Made by a program: the position numbers and the translations under genes. From the IMG/VR virus record IMGVR_UViG_3300020200_000091, positions 1 to 33,946 of that record: 33,946 nt of DNA. One strand, 5' to 3'. How positions within the stretch are numbered: position 1 is the stretch's first letter; every line of letters begins with the position of its first letter. This DNA is from a virus. Under the pieces are notes generated by a model. It was not told the origin of the DNA. It searched no databases and was given only the letters and a program-made list of their open reading frames with translations. Shown here in pieces: positions 15,956 through 25,468 of this stretch.

Positions 15956-18900
15956 TGTTTTTCCTCTTCATTAATAATAAATGGGAACATACTCCGCAAA
16001 GCACTAGGTTGCGGTACGGCGCGCTTATCAAGTGACCGTCTTTCCGACTTCACTCTTGGGCCCAATTCCTCCAATAGTGTTTCGGCATCATTTCGTATTG
16101 CTTCAGCCGAGTCTAATACAACTTCAGCCGTAACATAGCCGTCGCCAATTGACACGATTTTTAACTTTGTTCCTCTTGGAAGCAAGAATTCTGCTTCTTC
16201 AATCACTTGTATGCTATCAAAGCGCCAATCGTGCCCATCCCCGTCGTCATCAGGTTTCAGTGCTGTGGTTATTGTGCCGCGCGCGCCTGCGGGAACAAGT
16301 ATTTTTAATATTGGCATCGCCCTTAAGCGGTCGTGCCACCCCCCATCACCACGGCGCGAAGCCGAAAACATATCCCATGTCTCCCATTTGCTGTTTTGTG
16401 GTGCCTGTTCGCCGCCGTAGTCGACATATCTAGCGGTAAGTGGGACAGGGCTTACTGACGTAGACATAAATCCTTTTTCAGTGATGATTCCGCCAACACC
16501 AGCCTCATCTATCATCTGCATTACTTTCCAACTTGTGATTCCCCTAAATACCGTGATTGGTTCCTCAAGTGGAGGAGAATCCTTGATTATCGAGTCGATG
16601 TGCGCAATCTGCTTGCTTGCCTTGGCGATTTCCCTCTCTATTAATCCCTCTGGCGGCTGCCACCCTTCGGGGAGTGCGTAGACGAATCGTTTTAATTCGT
16701 CGTCGTATACGCCGCGCTTATATCTGGCTCTGGCTTCTTCAATCTCTTGTTGAAGACGGACAGAAGCAAATTCTTCTGGGCCAAGTCTCAACAATCTATT
16801 TATGTTGACATATCCGCTTCGCGCGTACCCACCAAACCCCATCAAAGACTGCAATTTATCGTACTTCTCATCTCTTTGTTCCGTCTTGTATATGCCCCCT
16901 TGCAGATATGAGTTGTAGTGTTTCAAAAGTTTTACGAAGCGAGCAACATAACGCGGGAATTTGTACCGCGGGTCCTGATTGTTGTAGACGCGCCATCCGA
17001 TTTCAGTGTTAGGAAAAATGTCTCCATCTTCCTGACGGTCTTCGTTTATTTCGGCGGCCAATGGGTCGGGATATGTCGGCAATAAGTCAAGGTTCTCACC
17101 AGTCGGGTCCACTCTTTGTAGTTCTTCATAATCCAGTGGACCACGGCGCCCAGATGCAAGCCTGCCAGATTTTTGTCTCTGTACGTAGTCTGCTTTGGCA
17201 GTTTCAAACGCAGTTATATCCTTATCGAATCTTTCCTGTTGTTTGGTTACGTAATTTTTCCTATTGGTTTCATCAAGAACATCTGTTGACCATTTATTTT
17301 TTATTGCCCCCTCTATTAGTTTTCTCATTGATTCAGCAGTCGCTTCTGCATCTGCGTCGGCGGTATGATGTTTGTCGCCAAGTTCGACCTTTAGGTATTT
17401 TGTAATGTCGGCAAGACTATTTGACGGAACATTCTTGCCGAGTTTTTTGTTAAATTTAAAGGGCCCATCAGGTTTTTCATCGGAGTATCTTGGCAACACC
17501 ATTGATGCCATATCTTTAAGGTCAATCCAGCCAGCCACACTGAAATCGATTCCGTGCTTTTTGAGTGCGTCTTCCAAAACGTCTTTGTCAAACGCGGCAT
17601 TTTGCACTCCCATTATCGCATTGGGTCCAATAAATTCGGCAAGTCGTCTATGGGCTTCGGCAACAGATGGCTTGTTCTGTAGAAACTCATCTGTAACCAG
17701 ATTGCCGCCGTAGTCTTTAAGGTTGTCCCTCGACCATTGCTCCCAATCACTACGGGGAATTCCTGGATTTACATAGGTTTCAAATCTCTTTGTAACTTTT
17801 CCGTCTTTTACTTTTACGGCACCAATTTGTGTAACTTCTCCGTTGCCAGTGGAGAAATTAAATTCATCGAATTTGAGCCCTGTTGTTTCGTAGTCAAGGA
17901 AGGTCACCTCCACATCGTTGTAGCGCTTTTGGAAGTCTTCCCAATCTTTGACTCCTTTAAAGATTTTATTCGCGTCTCCAAGTATTGGACCATACGATGG
18001 CTTTCTTGGGTATTGCGGTTTTTCATTTTCGTCTATCCGCCCAGACGCAAGCCGTCTATCTATTCGGGATGGCTCGCGTTTTGCTACTTGACCTCGGCCA
18101 CTTGCCAAACGTTTTGGTGACCCAAGTTTGTCAGATGATTTTCTTGGTTTTAGGGCATCCATTTCTGTTTCTGGAGCGATATTTGCGCCCCATTCAGACA
18201 AAAACTCTCTTATGATTTTTACGGAACCATAACCAACAACATCAACAAGTTCATGTTCTTCTGTCATGCCACTTATTTCCATACTTCTTGGGTAAAACGA
18301 ATGGACATCATCGTTGACTCCGTCGTACCTTAAGAATGTAACCTTTGGCATGTTTTGGGGGTCTTTTAGGCTTTCGGCGATTAATGTTCTAATTCTCTGT
18401 CGTTCTCTTAGTTTCCCAATTGCTTCGGCTCTAAAGGCAATTTGTTCTCGTAGGTCCGAAACCATTGCTGCTGGATATTTTTTGTCCTTGTTTTCCAAGA
18501 TTTCAACAATTAATTCAGCGTCTTGTTTTGTAATATAAGGACCAAAATATTCCCTTATCGTATTTCCATCAACCGTCTTTGGTGACACTTTGTGTTCGCG
18601 CATATGTTGTCGCTGAAAACCCTCATCAATACGAATTTCTTCTACATCGTCCATACCAAAACCACCAGCGACTATGCCTTCGTTGTAATAACGCTGTTCG
18701 CTACCGACAGCGCCAGCATATCCTGGAGTTGACACATCTGTTACGTGGGCATAATTATCTGCAACACTTGCTTCCAATAGGTTTGCGATTCTTCGCTGTT
18801 GTGTATCCAAAGAGGAATTACTAAACAATCCACCACCAAGAGCACCAGCCCTTTGCAAAAGTGCAGCCGCAAGCAATTCGTCATCGGTCTCCGAGCCATC

Positions 18901-21900
18901 AAATCCAACTGGTGTTCGCATACCGTTGAATGAATCACCGAATGTTAGAACGGCGCGTTGCGCAATCTCTGGCTTCAGTACAATTTCAGAACTACCGTAT
19001 TGAAAAGCAAGTGAATCAACTACTTTTCCTTCAAAAGTATTGACCGAACCAAAAGCGCCACCTGGTGTTGGCATAAGTACGTCTATGTCAACCTCGTCAC
19101 CATCTTGCGGCTTCATTTTGCTTGCGCGGTCTTTTTTTGCTCGTTTTATAAATTCAACCTCGTCTACGTGGAGCATGTATCCGTGGGCTGGCCTTAATGA
19201 ATCATCTGCGGTTTCTGGAATTCCCAAAAGCAGTTCAGATTCAATCCTGTTTTCTGCCAGTGAAGAGGCTTGGCTACCAGTGTCCTGGTGGGTCGTCATG
19301 TATCGTCCGCGCTTAATAAAACCCATCAAGGGCGATTCCCGTGAATCTTTTATTCCAGACATTGACTCACCGCGAATTCTGAATCTTATGCGCTTGTCCA
19401 AACCTTTTATTTGTTTTCTAATTGCTTCAGCAAGGATTTTTTTAATCTCATCTTTCGATTTTCCTCGCATTATTTCAGAAACTTCTGGTGACAAATATGG
19501 CAGTTTGCCGACTTTTATGTGCTGAAATGCATCGTCAATTATATTATCTACTCGTACTTGCGCCTCTTCTGGGCTTTCAAATCTATGGTCATCAGTAGCA
19601 ACAATTCCACCACCACGACGACTTGCCTGTATTTTCTCAAGATATGCGTTTCGTTTCTTTTGCAGTTGTTGCGTTTGTCTCTTGCCGAAAGTTATATTTT
19701 GAGACTTCATGCGCTCTTTAATAACTCTATTGCTTGGCGTAATTTCGTCTGGAATAACCGTTGTATCCCTTTCGCCATCGGTGGGTTTTCTCCCTGATGC
19801 CAATCGTGTGGCCATGATGCGTGCGGCGGTTTTACGGGTTTCTATCTTTCTCAATGCTTTTTGTGCATTCGCTTTTTGAGTGAGCGATTCTCTGTTGGAT
19901 TGACTAATTTGTCTTAGTGCTGACTCAAATGGGGCCAAAGATTCCACCGCATTTGATTGTGATGTAACACGCGCCATGACGGTGCCATCCGACAATCTTC
20001 CAACAACCTCTAGTTCTCCAGGTGGGAGAATTATGCTTCCAACCTCGCTTTTATCGGTCCCTGGGGTGAAATCTGGAAGACCAGAAAAACCCTCAGGAAC
20101 ATTAACGATTACTCTTTGAGTTCCAGAAGTTGGCCCCATGACGCCCTGCTCACGCTCGCTGCGTTTTGTAATTTTTCTAACCTTGTTTCCTGGGTGATGT
20201 CTTGTTCCGTTGTCGTTGTCCCATTCAAAAACATTTAGGCCAATTTTGGGTTCTGTCTCTGGCACTATCACCCGTTCGTTTATGGTTCCGCCAGAATCAA
20301 CAAAAGCCTTATCGGTGGCCTCGTACGCATCCATTCCCGACCGCAAGTACTCTTTTCTTAATCGCAAATATTCGGCGGTGTCGCGCGTTGTTTCATCGTA
20401 ATCAAGTCCAATCAGTTCACCGTCTTCAGACAAACCGCGCCCCCTTTCAAACGCAAATCGCAGGGCTTCCTGGTCTTTTTGAGAAACAAAGACGGTGTTA
20501 TCAAATGTTGATGTTGTGTCTGAATCAGTTATGGAAGAACCAGTTGATGGCTTTTTTCTCGTAACTTTTCCGTCTCGGTTGTAGGAGTAACGAGACCCTG
20601 GCTCATTTGACAGCGATGTCTCAAATCCGCTGAATTTTCGCGCGTTTGTGTCCACAATCCCAACTGCGCCAAGGTCATCTTCTGATTTGAGAATGCCAGT
20701 GAAGTGATGCGAAATCGCGAATCTGGCGCCGTCAATATTGTTGCCAGGTACCCCCATTGACCCATCAGGCAACAATACTTCGACAGCAACGCCGTTGGGG
20801 AGTTTGGATTTTTCAATCAAATCGGCAAACGGTATCAATTCCTTATCAAGCATAGCGACCGTTCTGGAGCCATCAATGTCCATGGAAAGATTGAAAGAAA
20901 CAACTTCTGTTGTGGCAGGTTTGGACCAAGGCTTTTTGCGCCAGTCGCTTTCAATGACTTTCTTTTGTTCGGGTGTTGCGGAATCCATGATTGATTCCCT
21001 CAACGAACCTGCCCATTTCGACATTGACCTTCTTCCAGAAAACATTGCAGTTGAAGATAGGCCGCGTTGCTCGACTTCCTCCGCCCTGCCCGACTTCAGC
21101 AAGCCGCGGTCCCTGGCCTCCTGTACCCTTTTGTCAAAATCTGTTTGCGCTATCCGCGTAAGGTCCATTATTAAACTGCCAAACAGTTTTCTGGCTTTCA
21201 CTTTCTCAACGTCTTCTCTTTTGGGCATTTCGAGCGGAGCGACGCGGTCGATAATGTTTGTTAAGTCCCTCTTTAACGTTTTTCCATCGTCCCCCAAATC
21301 ATGTAACGGCGCAAGCAGAGCATCTATTTCTGGCGTTCGAGGAATCAAATTCATAGCAACAGCAGCACCAATGTCTGCTTGAAGTTCTAATAATGTTTGA
21401 TTGCTAAGTTGCTCTGCCTTATCTGACCTCAACGCTAACGCCATGGCTCGGCCCTCGTCGTAGACCGTTTGGTCCCACCATCTATCTACTACGCTGATTG
21501 CGTAAGACCGAGGGTCTTCTGGGTTATCGATTTTAATTTGCTCTTCCCGCAATTCCCGCAATGTTTCTTCAGGGTTGGCAGAATTTGCAAGCATCTTAAA
21601 ATACACTGCCTGCCAGTAATAATCCATTGGATATCGGCCACCAACATTATTGGCTATCAGTTGTCGAACTATCTCTGGATACTCCTCAAGTACGCCCGCT
21701 ATGGTTTTGGGGTCCAACATTCCATGCAAACTGTGCCACTCGCCAGTAGGTTCGTCTAAATAGCCCCCATCCATAACGACGTCATTTATTATTTTCCTTG
21801 CTTGTTCATTTGTTAGGCCAAACCGATTTTGTAATATTGCGGCGTACAACCTATATTGCGCTATGTGGTACATTTCGTGGAACATAACGAATTGACCAAA

Positions 21901-24024
21901 TGCTTGATATCCAAGTGAACTAGCAAGTCCCTCAATGTCGCCCAATTTGCTTCCTTCGAGGAGAGCGACCGCGTCGTCAAACCTATGCAAATCCTCAAAG
22001 TACGCGTTGATGATGTCCATTCTGACTTCTTTAGACACTTCTTTTTCAATTTCCATAAGTTTGGCGACATCGGTTCCACCGTCAGAAACGGGTGTAATAA
22101 ATTTTTCGCCACTATCAGAAAGAGAAAGTGTGTGTTTGCCCTTCAATATTGCACCAATACTGACCCACACGGTATATTTGTCAATGTTCCACTCCCCCGT
22201 TTTTTTGTTGAACGAGGGCGCAGCCGCTGCAGCATTATTACCAAAGTTCGGGTCGCGTGGGCTCATAAACGCAATTCTCTCAATCAAAGCAGCGCGTCCT
22301 GGCTCTTCTGCGGCTTGGTATACGGCGGTAGTCAATGTGCCATTCATAAAAGTAAGCGCTTGACCTTGGAGTACTTGCATGGTTCCATAAAGATTTCGTA
22401 ACAGTTCTTGGTCTTCGCCAGGAAACAATACTGATGGTGGAATGCCCTTGTCCAAGCCTTCCCGTATTTTCTCTCGTAATTCGTAATCAATCTCTCCAAT
22501 TTGCAATACACCATCTACACGCTTTTTTTTGTCTAAATCGATTCCTAATGCCTTCAATTTGGCTCTTACCAATGGATTCTCTGTGTCAATTCCATCGATA
22601 GTATTTTTTTTAAGTGCATCCAACAGATGGTCAGCCACCATCTTGTTTATCTGTCCAAACAACTCGTCCACTGCATTTCGTATCTGTTCTTCTGTGGGGT
22701 TGTCTGGAAGGTCGCCGAATATGGCCAAGTCGCAATCCCAGCCACGTTTCTTCATTAGGAAGGCCAACATGGCCAAGCCTTTGCTGACCGAAGCAGGATT
22801 GTTTCTATCCAGGGCAAAATCTGGAAATTCCTTTTCAATCATGTCCAGAACAAGTTGTTGCTGTCGCTTTGTTTCGTCTAGCGCACGCGCCCTTTGCGCT
22901 GCGACTCGCGCAAGCCTTTTTATCTCTTTGCCGCTGAGTTTTGTGCCATCTTTGCCCAGCCCTCGTGTGTCGTTGATTTTTCTAAAATATGCTTCATAAA
23001 CTTCCTCGTACCTTGATGGGTCAATTGGCGGCTCGGATTCTGCAGTCCTTTTCGCTCTTTCCCACGCCTCTTTAATTAATCTGAGTCTTCTTGTCTTCTT
23101 CTTTACGTCTTCTGCTTCAGCAATGATTGTGGCGGCTGGCGAGTCAATTGGTTTGCCGTCTGGTCCCAATAGGGGTGGGGCATCTGCGGATTCTGGTAAT
23201 CTTCCGCCGCTTCGCAGAAATGCAAAAACCCTGCCAGCCTGACCACTGAATGCACGTCTACCCGACGCAAGTGATTGGGTTGGCGCCGCGCTGTCAATAA
23301 CGGACAGGTCTTGTCTTAGTTGCTGTCCTGCTCTTTGGGCAATTTCAATAAGTTTTCTCGCCACAATCGGCGAAAAGTCAAAACAGTTGCTGCCAACTTC
23401 ATCGGTGAATTGATTGGCTGCGGGAACGCCAGGTGGGCATCTAAATCTTCCGTCTGCATCAATAACGATTCCAAGTGCCCTTGCTGCGGCTTGTCCGATG
23501 TTGCCAACTGTCTGACCAATGGTTCTGCCAAGCGATTTTTGCTCAAAACCACCAGTTCTCGGATTTTTATTGACTGTTCTTATTGTAACTACTGGCTTAT
23601 TGCTTGCTGTTCGTTTGTCTAGATACTTCCTATAATCCTCTGCCAAGTTTTCCATGGCCGTTTCTTTGGGTGGGTCAACCCAACCAACATTTGCAACATC
23701 CCCCATTTGACCATCCCTATTGAACGGCAATGGGGTCATTGTAAAGAATTGCCCTGGCTTTTGTTTTGCATCTGGGTCGTATATGGCAGACCCGATACGA
23801 ACAAATTTGGACTTTGCTTTTTGTCTTCTTGCCTTGTTGTCAGCCGATGCTGGCTGTTTTGCCCCCAGTGCCTTCACCGATATATCTGGCGAGAACGGAT
23901 AAATCGAAATTTCATTACGCGCGGCGACGAATTCGCTTACTCGTTCATCAATGCTCTTTTTGATAACAGGGGCAAATTTATTGCTGGTAACCGTGCGTGA
24001 AACTACGACTTTACGTTCCTGCAT
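15952..24024 (-). CDS. Virion polyprotein C (2690 aa): metallopeptidase-like, DEDDh exonuclease and ADP-ribosyltransferase domains
   Basis: The N-terminal region holds KSLGR (163-167) and a Cys module (RCPPG ... FTDEVGSNCF, 195-215). Cleavage-like motifs, first residue given: LASGR 252, LRSGGR 270, LKSGR 976, LASGR 1408, 1973, 1992 and 2289. Segment 257-980 carries HEMYH (716-720), a zincin-type HExxH motif. Segment 1413-1977 contains TFGDSFNGMRTP and a later GGFGMDDVEEI, recalling ART-like regions of phage head toxins. Segment 1997-2293 is a DnaQ-type 3'-5' exonuclease: LDYETTG (D2044, E2046), NAAFD (D2146) and HHTADADA (H2220, D2225). Segment 2294-2690 is an R-S-E ADP-ribosyltransferase: FRG (R2494), FMSTS (2519-2523) and ExE (E2610, E2612). 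ATG at 24024 has AAAGG upstream. Exonuclease and ART calls are strong; the metallopeptidase is moderate. I infer packaging and cleavage by the prohead protease, with effectors delivered at infection. Confidence 0.88.
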   Translation of the reverse strand: MQERKVVVSRTVTSNKFAPVIKKSIDERVSEFVAARNEISIYPFSPDISVKALGAKQPASADNKARRQKAKSKFVRIGSAIYDPDAKQKPGQFFTMTPLPFNRDGQMGDVANVGWVDPPKETAMENLAEDYRKYLDKRTASNKPVVTIRTVNKNPRTGGFEQKSLGRTIGQTVGNIGQAAARALGIVIDADGRFRCPPGVPAANQFTDEVGSNCFDFSPIVARKLIEIAQRAGQQLRQDLSVIDSAAPTQSLASGRRAFSGQAGRVFAFLRSGGRLPESADAPPLLGPDGKPIDSPAATIIAEAEDVKKKTRRLRLIKEAWERAKRTAESEPPIDPSRYEEVYEAYFRKINDTRGLGKDGTKLSGKEIKRLARVAAQRARALDETKRQQQLVLDMIEKEFPDFALDRNNPASVSKGLAMLAFLMKKRGWDCDLAIFGDLPDNPTEEQIRNAVDELFGQINKMVADHLLDALKKNTIDGIDTENPLVRAKLKALGIDLDKKKRVDGVLQIGEIDYELREKIREGLDKGIPPSVLFPGEDQELLRNLYGTMQVLQGQALTFMNGTLTTAVYQAAEEPGRAALIERIAFMSPRDPNFGNNAAAAAPSFNKKTGEWNIDKYTVWVSIGAILKGKHTLSLSDSGEKFITPVSDGGTDVAKLMEIEKEVSKEVRMDIINAYFEDLHRFDDAVALLEGSKLGDIEGLASSLGYQAFGQFVMFHEMYHIAQYRLYAAILQNRFGLTNEQARKIINDVVMDGGYLDEPTGEWHSLHGMLDPKTIAGVLEEYPEIVRQLIANNVGGRYPMDYYWQAVYFKMLANSANPEETLRELREEQIKIDNPEDPRSYAISVVDRWWDQTVYDEGRAMALALRSDKAEQLSNQTLLELQADIGAAVAMNLIPRTPEIDALLAPLHDLGDDGKTLKRDLTNIIDRVAPLEMPKREDVEKVKARKLFGSLIMDLTRIAQTDFDKRVQEARDRGLLKSGRAEEVEQRGLSSTAMFSGRRSMSKWAGSLRESIMDSATPEQKKVIESDWRKKPWSKPATTEVVSFNLSMDIDGSRTVAMLDKELIPFADLIEKSKLPNGVAVEVLLPDGSMGVPGNNIDGARFAISHHFTGILKSEDDLGAVGIVDTNARKFSGFETSLSNEPGSRYSYNRDGKVTRKKPSTGSSITDSDTTSTFDNTVFVSQKDQEALRFAFERGRGLSEDGELIGLDYDETTRDTAEYLRLRKEYLRSGMDAYEATDKAFVDSGGTINERVIVPETEPKIGLNVFEWDNDNGTRHHPGNKVRKITKRSEREQGVMGPTSGTQRVIVNVPEGFSGLPDFTPGTDKSEVGSIILPPGELEVVGRLSDGTVMARVTSQSNAVESLAPFESALRQISQSNRESLTQKANAQKALRKIETRKTAARIMATRLASGRKPTDGERDTTVIPDEITPSNRVIKERMKSQNITFGKRQTQQLQKKRNAYLEKIQASRRGGGIVATDDHRFESPEEAQVRVDNIIDDAFQHIKVGKLPYLSPEVSEIMRGKSKDEIKKILAEAIRKQIKGLDKRIRFRIRGESMSGIKDSRESPLMGFIKRGRYMTTHQDTGSQASSLAENRIESELLLGIPETADDSLRPAHGYMLHVDEVEFIKRAKKDRASKMKPQDGDEVDIDVLMPTPGGAFGSVNTFEGKVVDSLAFQYGSSEIVLKPEIAQRAVLTFGDSFNGMRTPVGFDGSETDDELLAAALLQRAGALGGGLFSNSSLDTQQRRIANLLEASVADNYAHVTDVSTPGYAGAVGSEQRYYNEGIVAGGFGMDDVEEIRIDEGFQRQHMREHKVSPKTVDGNTIREYFGPYITKQDAELIVEILENKDKKYPAAMVSDLREQIAFRAEAIGKLRERQRIRTLIAESLKDPQNMPKVTFLRYDGVNDDVHSFYPRSMEISGMTEEHELVDVVGYGSVKIIREFLSEWGANIAPETEMDALKPRKSSDKLGSPKRLASGRGQVAKREPSRIDRRLASGRIDENEKPQYPRKPSYGPILGDANKIFKGVKDWEDFQKRYNDVEVTFLDYETTGLKFDEFNFSTGNGEVTQIGAVKVKDGKVTKRFETYVNPGIPRSDWEQWSRDNLKDYGGNLVTDEFLQNKPSVAEAHRRLAEFIGPNAIMGVQNAAFDKDVLEDALKKHGIDFSVAGWIDLKDMASMVLPRYSDEKPDGPFKFNKKLGKNVPSNSLADITKYLKVELGDKHHTADADAEATAESMRKLIEGAIKNKWSTDVLDETNRKNYVTKQQERFDKDITAFETAKADYVQRQKSGRLASGRRGPLDYEELQRVDPTGENLDLLPTYPDPLAAEINEDRQEDGDIFPNTEIGWRVYNNQDPRYKFPRYVARFVKLLKHYNSYLQGGIYKTEQRDEKYDKLQSLMGFGGYARSGYVNINRLLRLGPEEFASVRLQQEIEEARARYKRGVYDDELKRFVYALPEGWQPPEGLIEREIAKASKQIAHIDSIIKDSPPLEEPITVFRGITSWKVMQMIDEAGVGGIITEKGFMSTSVSPVPLTARYVDYGGEQAPQNSKWETWDMFSASRRGDGGWHDRLRAMPILKILVPAGARGTITTALKPDDDGDGHDWRFDSIQVIEEAEFLLPRGTKLKIVSIGDGYVTAEVVLDSAEAIRNDAETLLEELGPRVKSERRSLDKRAVPQPSALRSMFPFIINEEEKQ

Positions 24025-24042
24025 GGCAGGCGCCTTTGCTTT

Positions 24043-24059
24043 GAATCGAATTACGATTC
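24043..24059 (-). repeat. Small inverted repeat at the end of the acidic gene
   Basis: GAATCG (24043-24048) and CGATTC (24054-24059) form a 6-bp stem around a 5-base loop spanning the stop of the acidic protein gene and the 26-base gap before polyprotein C. There is no U-tract, so it is unlikely to be a full terminator. It might modulate the step-down from the strongly translated upstream gene. Confidence 0.4.
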
Positions 24060-25385
24060 GTTGTTTTTGTTTTCTTCAACCTCTGCATTGAGCAACTCAA
24101 ATTCCAGGAGTTGTGAAATAAATTCGTCATCGGCTGACTTTGCTGCGTCGGTTGATTGGCTATCTGATTTTCCGCCCACAAGCCAATTGGCTGGAATCAT
24201 TGATTCCGCACCAAGCGCCTTGGCGCGCTTCATGATGTGCGTCTTGGCGGCTGACTTATCCTTGGCGCGACCAAAGGCCTGAATTGCGTTAGCCAAATCA
24301 TCCCTGTTGGCAATTGGATAGGAACCATCTGGCAAGGCAGTACCCGCCTTGGCCATTGAATCACGCTGTTCTTCGGTAAACGCGCGCTTCAGCGCAATTT
24401 CGGCAGCCTCTGCCTCAATTGCCTGCGCATCCTCTTCCTCGTACTTGTCGTATCCAAGAACTTCGCCGTCCAATGAAACAAAAACGTCGTACGACTTGCC
24501 ATCAAGACCGTCGATTTCAACAGCGTAGGCATCAAAGCCCTCAAATACATCTGGCTCAACAGCGACAACGTTGCCCTCAATCGACTTGGTTGCAATTTCT
24601 GCTGCGTCGTTGAAGTCAATCAACATCATTTCGTCCACAAGTGATTTCTGCTCAAATGCGTTGTTGTCCAACTTGTGCCAACCCAAAACTTCTGCGCTTG
24701 TGCCATCAACAAACACTTCGACAGCGCGCCCGTCCTTGGCTTCTACGTCAACAACGAACATGTCCGCCTCTGCCGAATATCCAGAGTCAAGAACCTTGCC
24801 GTCGAACATGTCCTCGGCCAAACCCTCAACGTGAAGGAGACCAGGCATACCTTTTTCTGATACGCATCCACCGACACAGTCGTCGCACACTGGCTGTGCA
24901 CCTGGATAAACCTTGCGGTCAATAGCACACAGATAGCCACGAGCACCGACATCGGCTGTCTTGTAGCCCATCTTGCGCAATCTTCGAGATTTCATTTCCT
25001 CAAGAGGATTCTCTTCATCATCCTCTTCCTCTTCATCATCCTCTTCTTCTTCGTCCATCTCCATTGCGTCTTCGTCGTCGTCTTCTTCTTCCTCTTCCTC
25101 CTCTTCTTCCATGGCGGCGGCTTTGACCTTCACGCGCTTTTTCTTGCCGTATCCCTTTTCCTCTTCGTCCATGGACTCCTCTTCATCCATGTCCTCATCT
25201 TCCATATCCTCTTCCTCGTCGTCCATCATGGGCATTTCTTTCATTTGCACTGGCATGGCGCCACACTTTGCGCAAACTTTGGCGCCAGCCATGTAGCCAC
25301 AACCCTCGGCATCGGCACCCTTTGGACACTTAAGTACGGAACCATCGGCATCCAACTTAACCACTGCGTTCTTGTCGTAATCCAT
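24051..25385 (-). CDS. Acidic scaffold-like protein with Cys pairs, two PepSY-like repeats and a DUF6582-like segment
   Basis: A 444-residue protein. A Cys cluster (C20, C29, C38, C41) precedes a very acidic tract at 54-127, nearly all Glu/Asp/Met with a short basic island KKKRVKVK, and a second cluster follows (C153, C167, C170, C174). Residues 186-240 and 250-320 look like two PepSY-type alpha/beta repeats, each ending in EVLG[WY]. Residues 335-401 (MAKAGTALPDGSYPI ... ANW) resemble the DUF6582 segment found in phage head-region proteins. No SGR motif is present. Position between protease and cargo genes, acidity and strong expression signals fit a scaffolding or capsid-associated protein. 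Starts at ATG 25385 with AAGGAG 8 bases upstream, the best ribosome site in the minus-strand operon. The scaffold role is inferred. Confidence 0.8.
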   Translation of the reverse strand: MDYDKNAVVKLDADGSVLKCPKGADAEGCGYMAGAKVCAKCGAMPVQMKEMPMMDDEEEDMEDEDMDEEESMDEEEKGYGKKKRVKVKAAAMEEEEEEEEEDDDEDAMEMDEEEEDDEEEEDDEENPLEEMKSRRLRKMGYKTADVGARGYLCAIDRKVYPGAQPVCDDCVGGCVSEKGMPGLLHVEGLAEDMFDGKVLDSGYSAEADMFVVDVEAKDGRAVEVFVDGTSAEVLGWHKLDNNAFEQKSLVDEMMLIDFNDAAEIATKSIEGNVVAVEPDVFEGFDAYAVEIDGLDGKSYDVFVSLDGEVLGYDKYEEEDAQAIEAEAAEIALKRAFTEEQRDSMAKAGTALPDGSYPIANRDDLANAIQAFGRAKDKSAAKTHIMKRAKALGAESMIPANWLVGGKSDSQSTDAAKSADDEFISQLLEFELLNAEVEENKNNES

Positions 25386-25393
25386 TTTTATGG

Positions 25394-25399
25394 CTCCTT
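25394..25399 (-). promoter_or_regulatory. Strong Shine-Dalgarno AAGGAG of the acidic protein
   Basis: AAGGAG lies 8 bases before the ATG at 25385-25383. It is the best match to the anti-Shine-Dalgarno among minus-strand genes here and fixes the start codon. Confidence 0.8.
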
Positions 25400-25406
25400 A
25401 TGTGTT

Positions 25407-25439
25407 GCGAGACGACAATACCATAGGTCTTCGTCTCAC
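25407..25439 (-). promoter_or_regulatory. Leader stem-loop upstream of the acidic protein gene
   Basis: Perfect 7-bp arms GAGACGA and TCGTCTC (25409-25415 and 25431-25437) extend to 9 bp in the minus-strand RNA through a G-U and a G-C pair, around a 15-base loop. It lies between the predicted promoter and the ribosome site, leaving AAGGAG single-stranded. A 5' mRNA stabiliser is a plausible role. Confidence 0.5.
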
Positions 25440-25468
25440 GTTGTATTTCTTGAAAATCGTTTTCACAA

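Noticed and set aside
24973-25296. Plus-strand poly-serine frame
   Set aside because: It is the reverse complement of the Glu/Asp-rich tract of the acidic protein.
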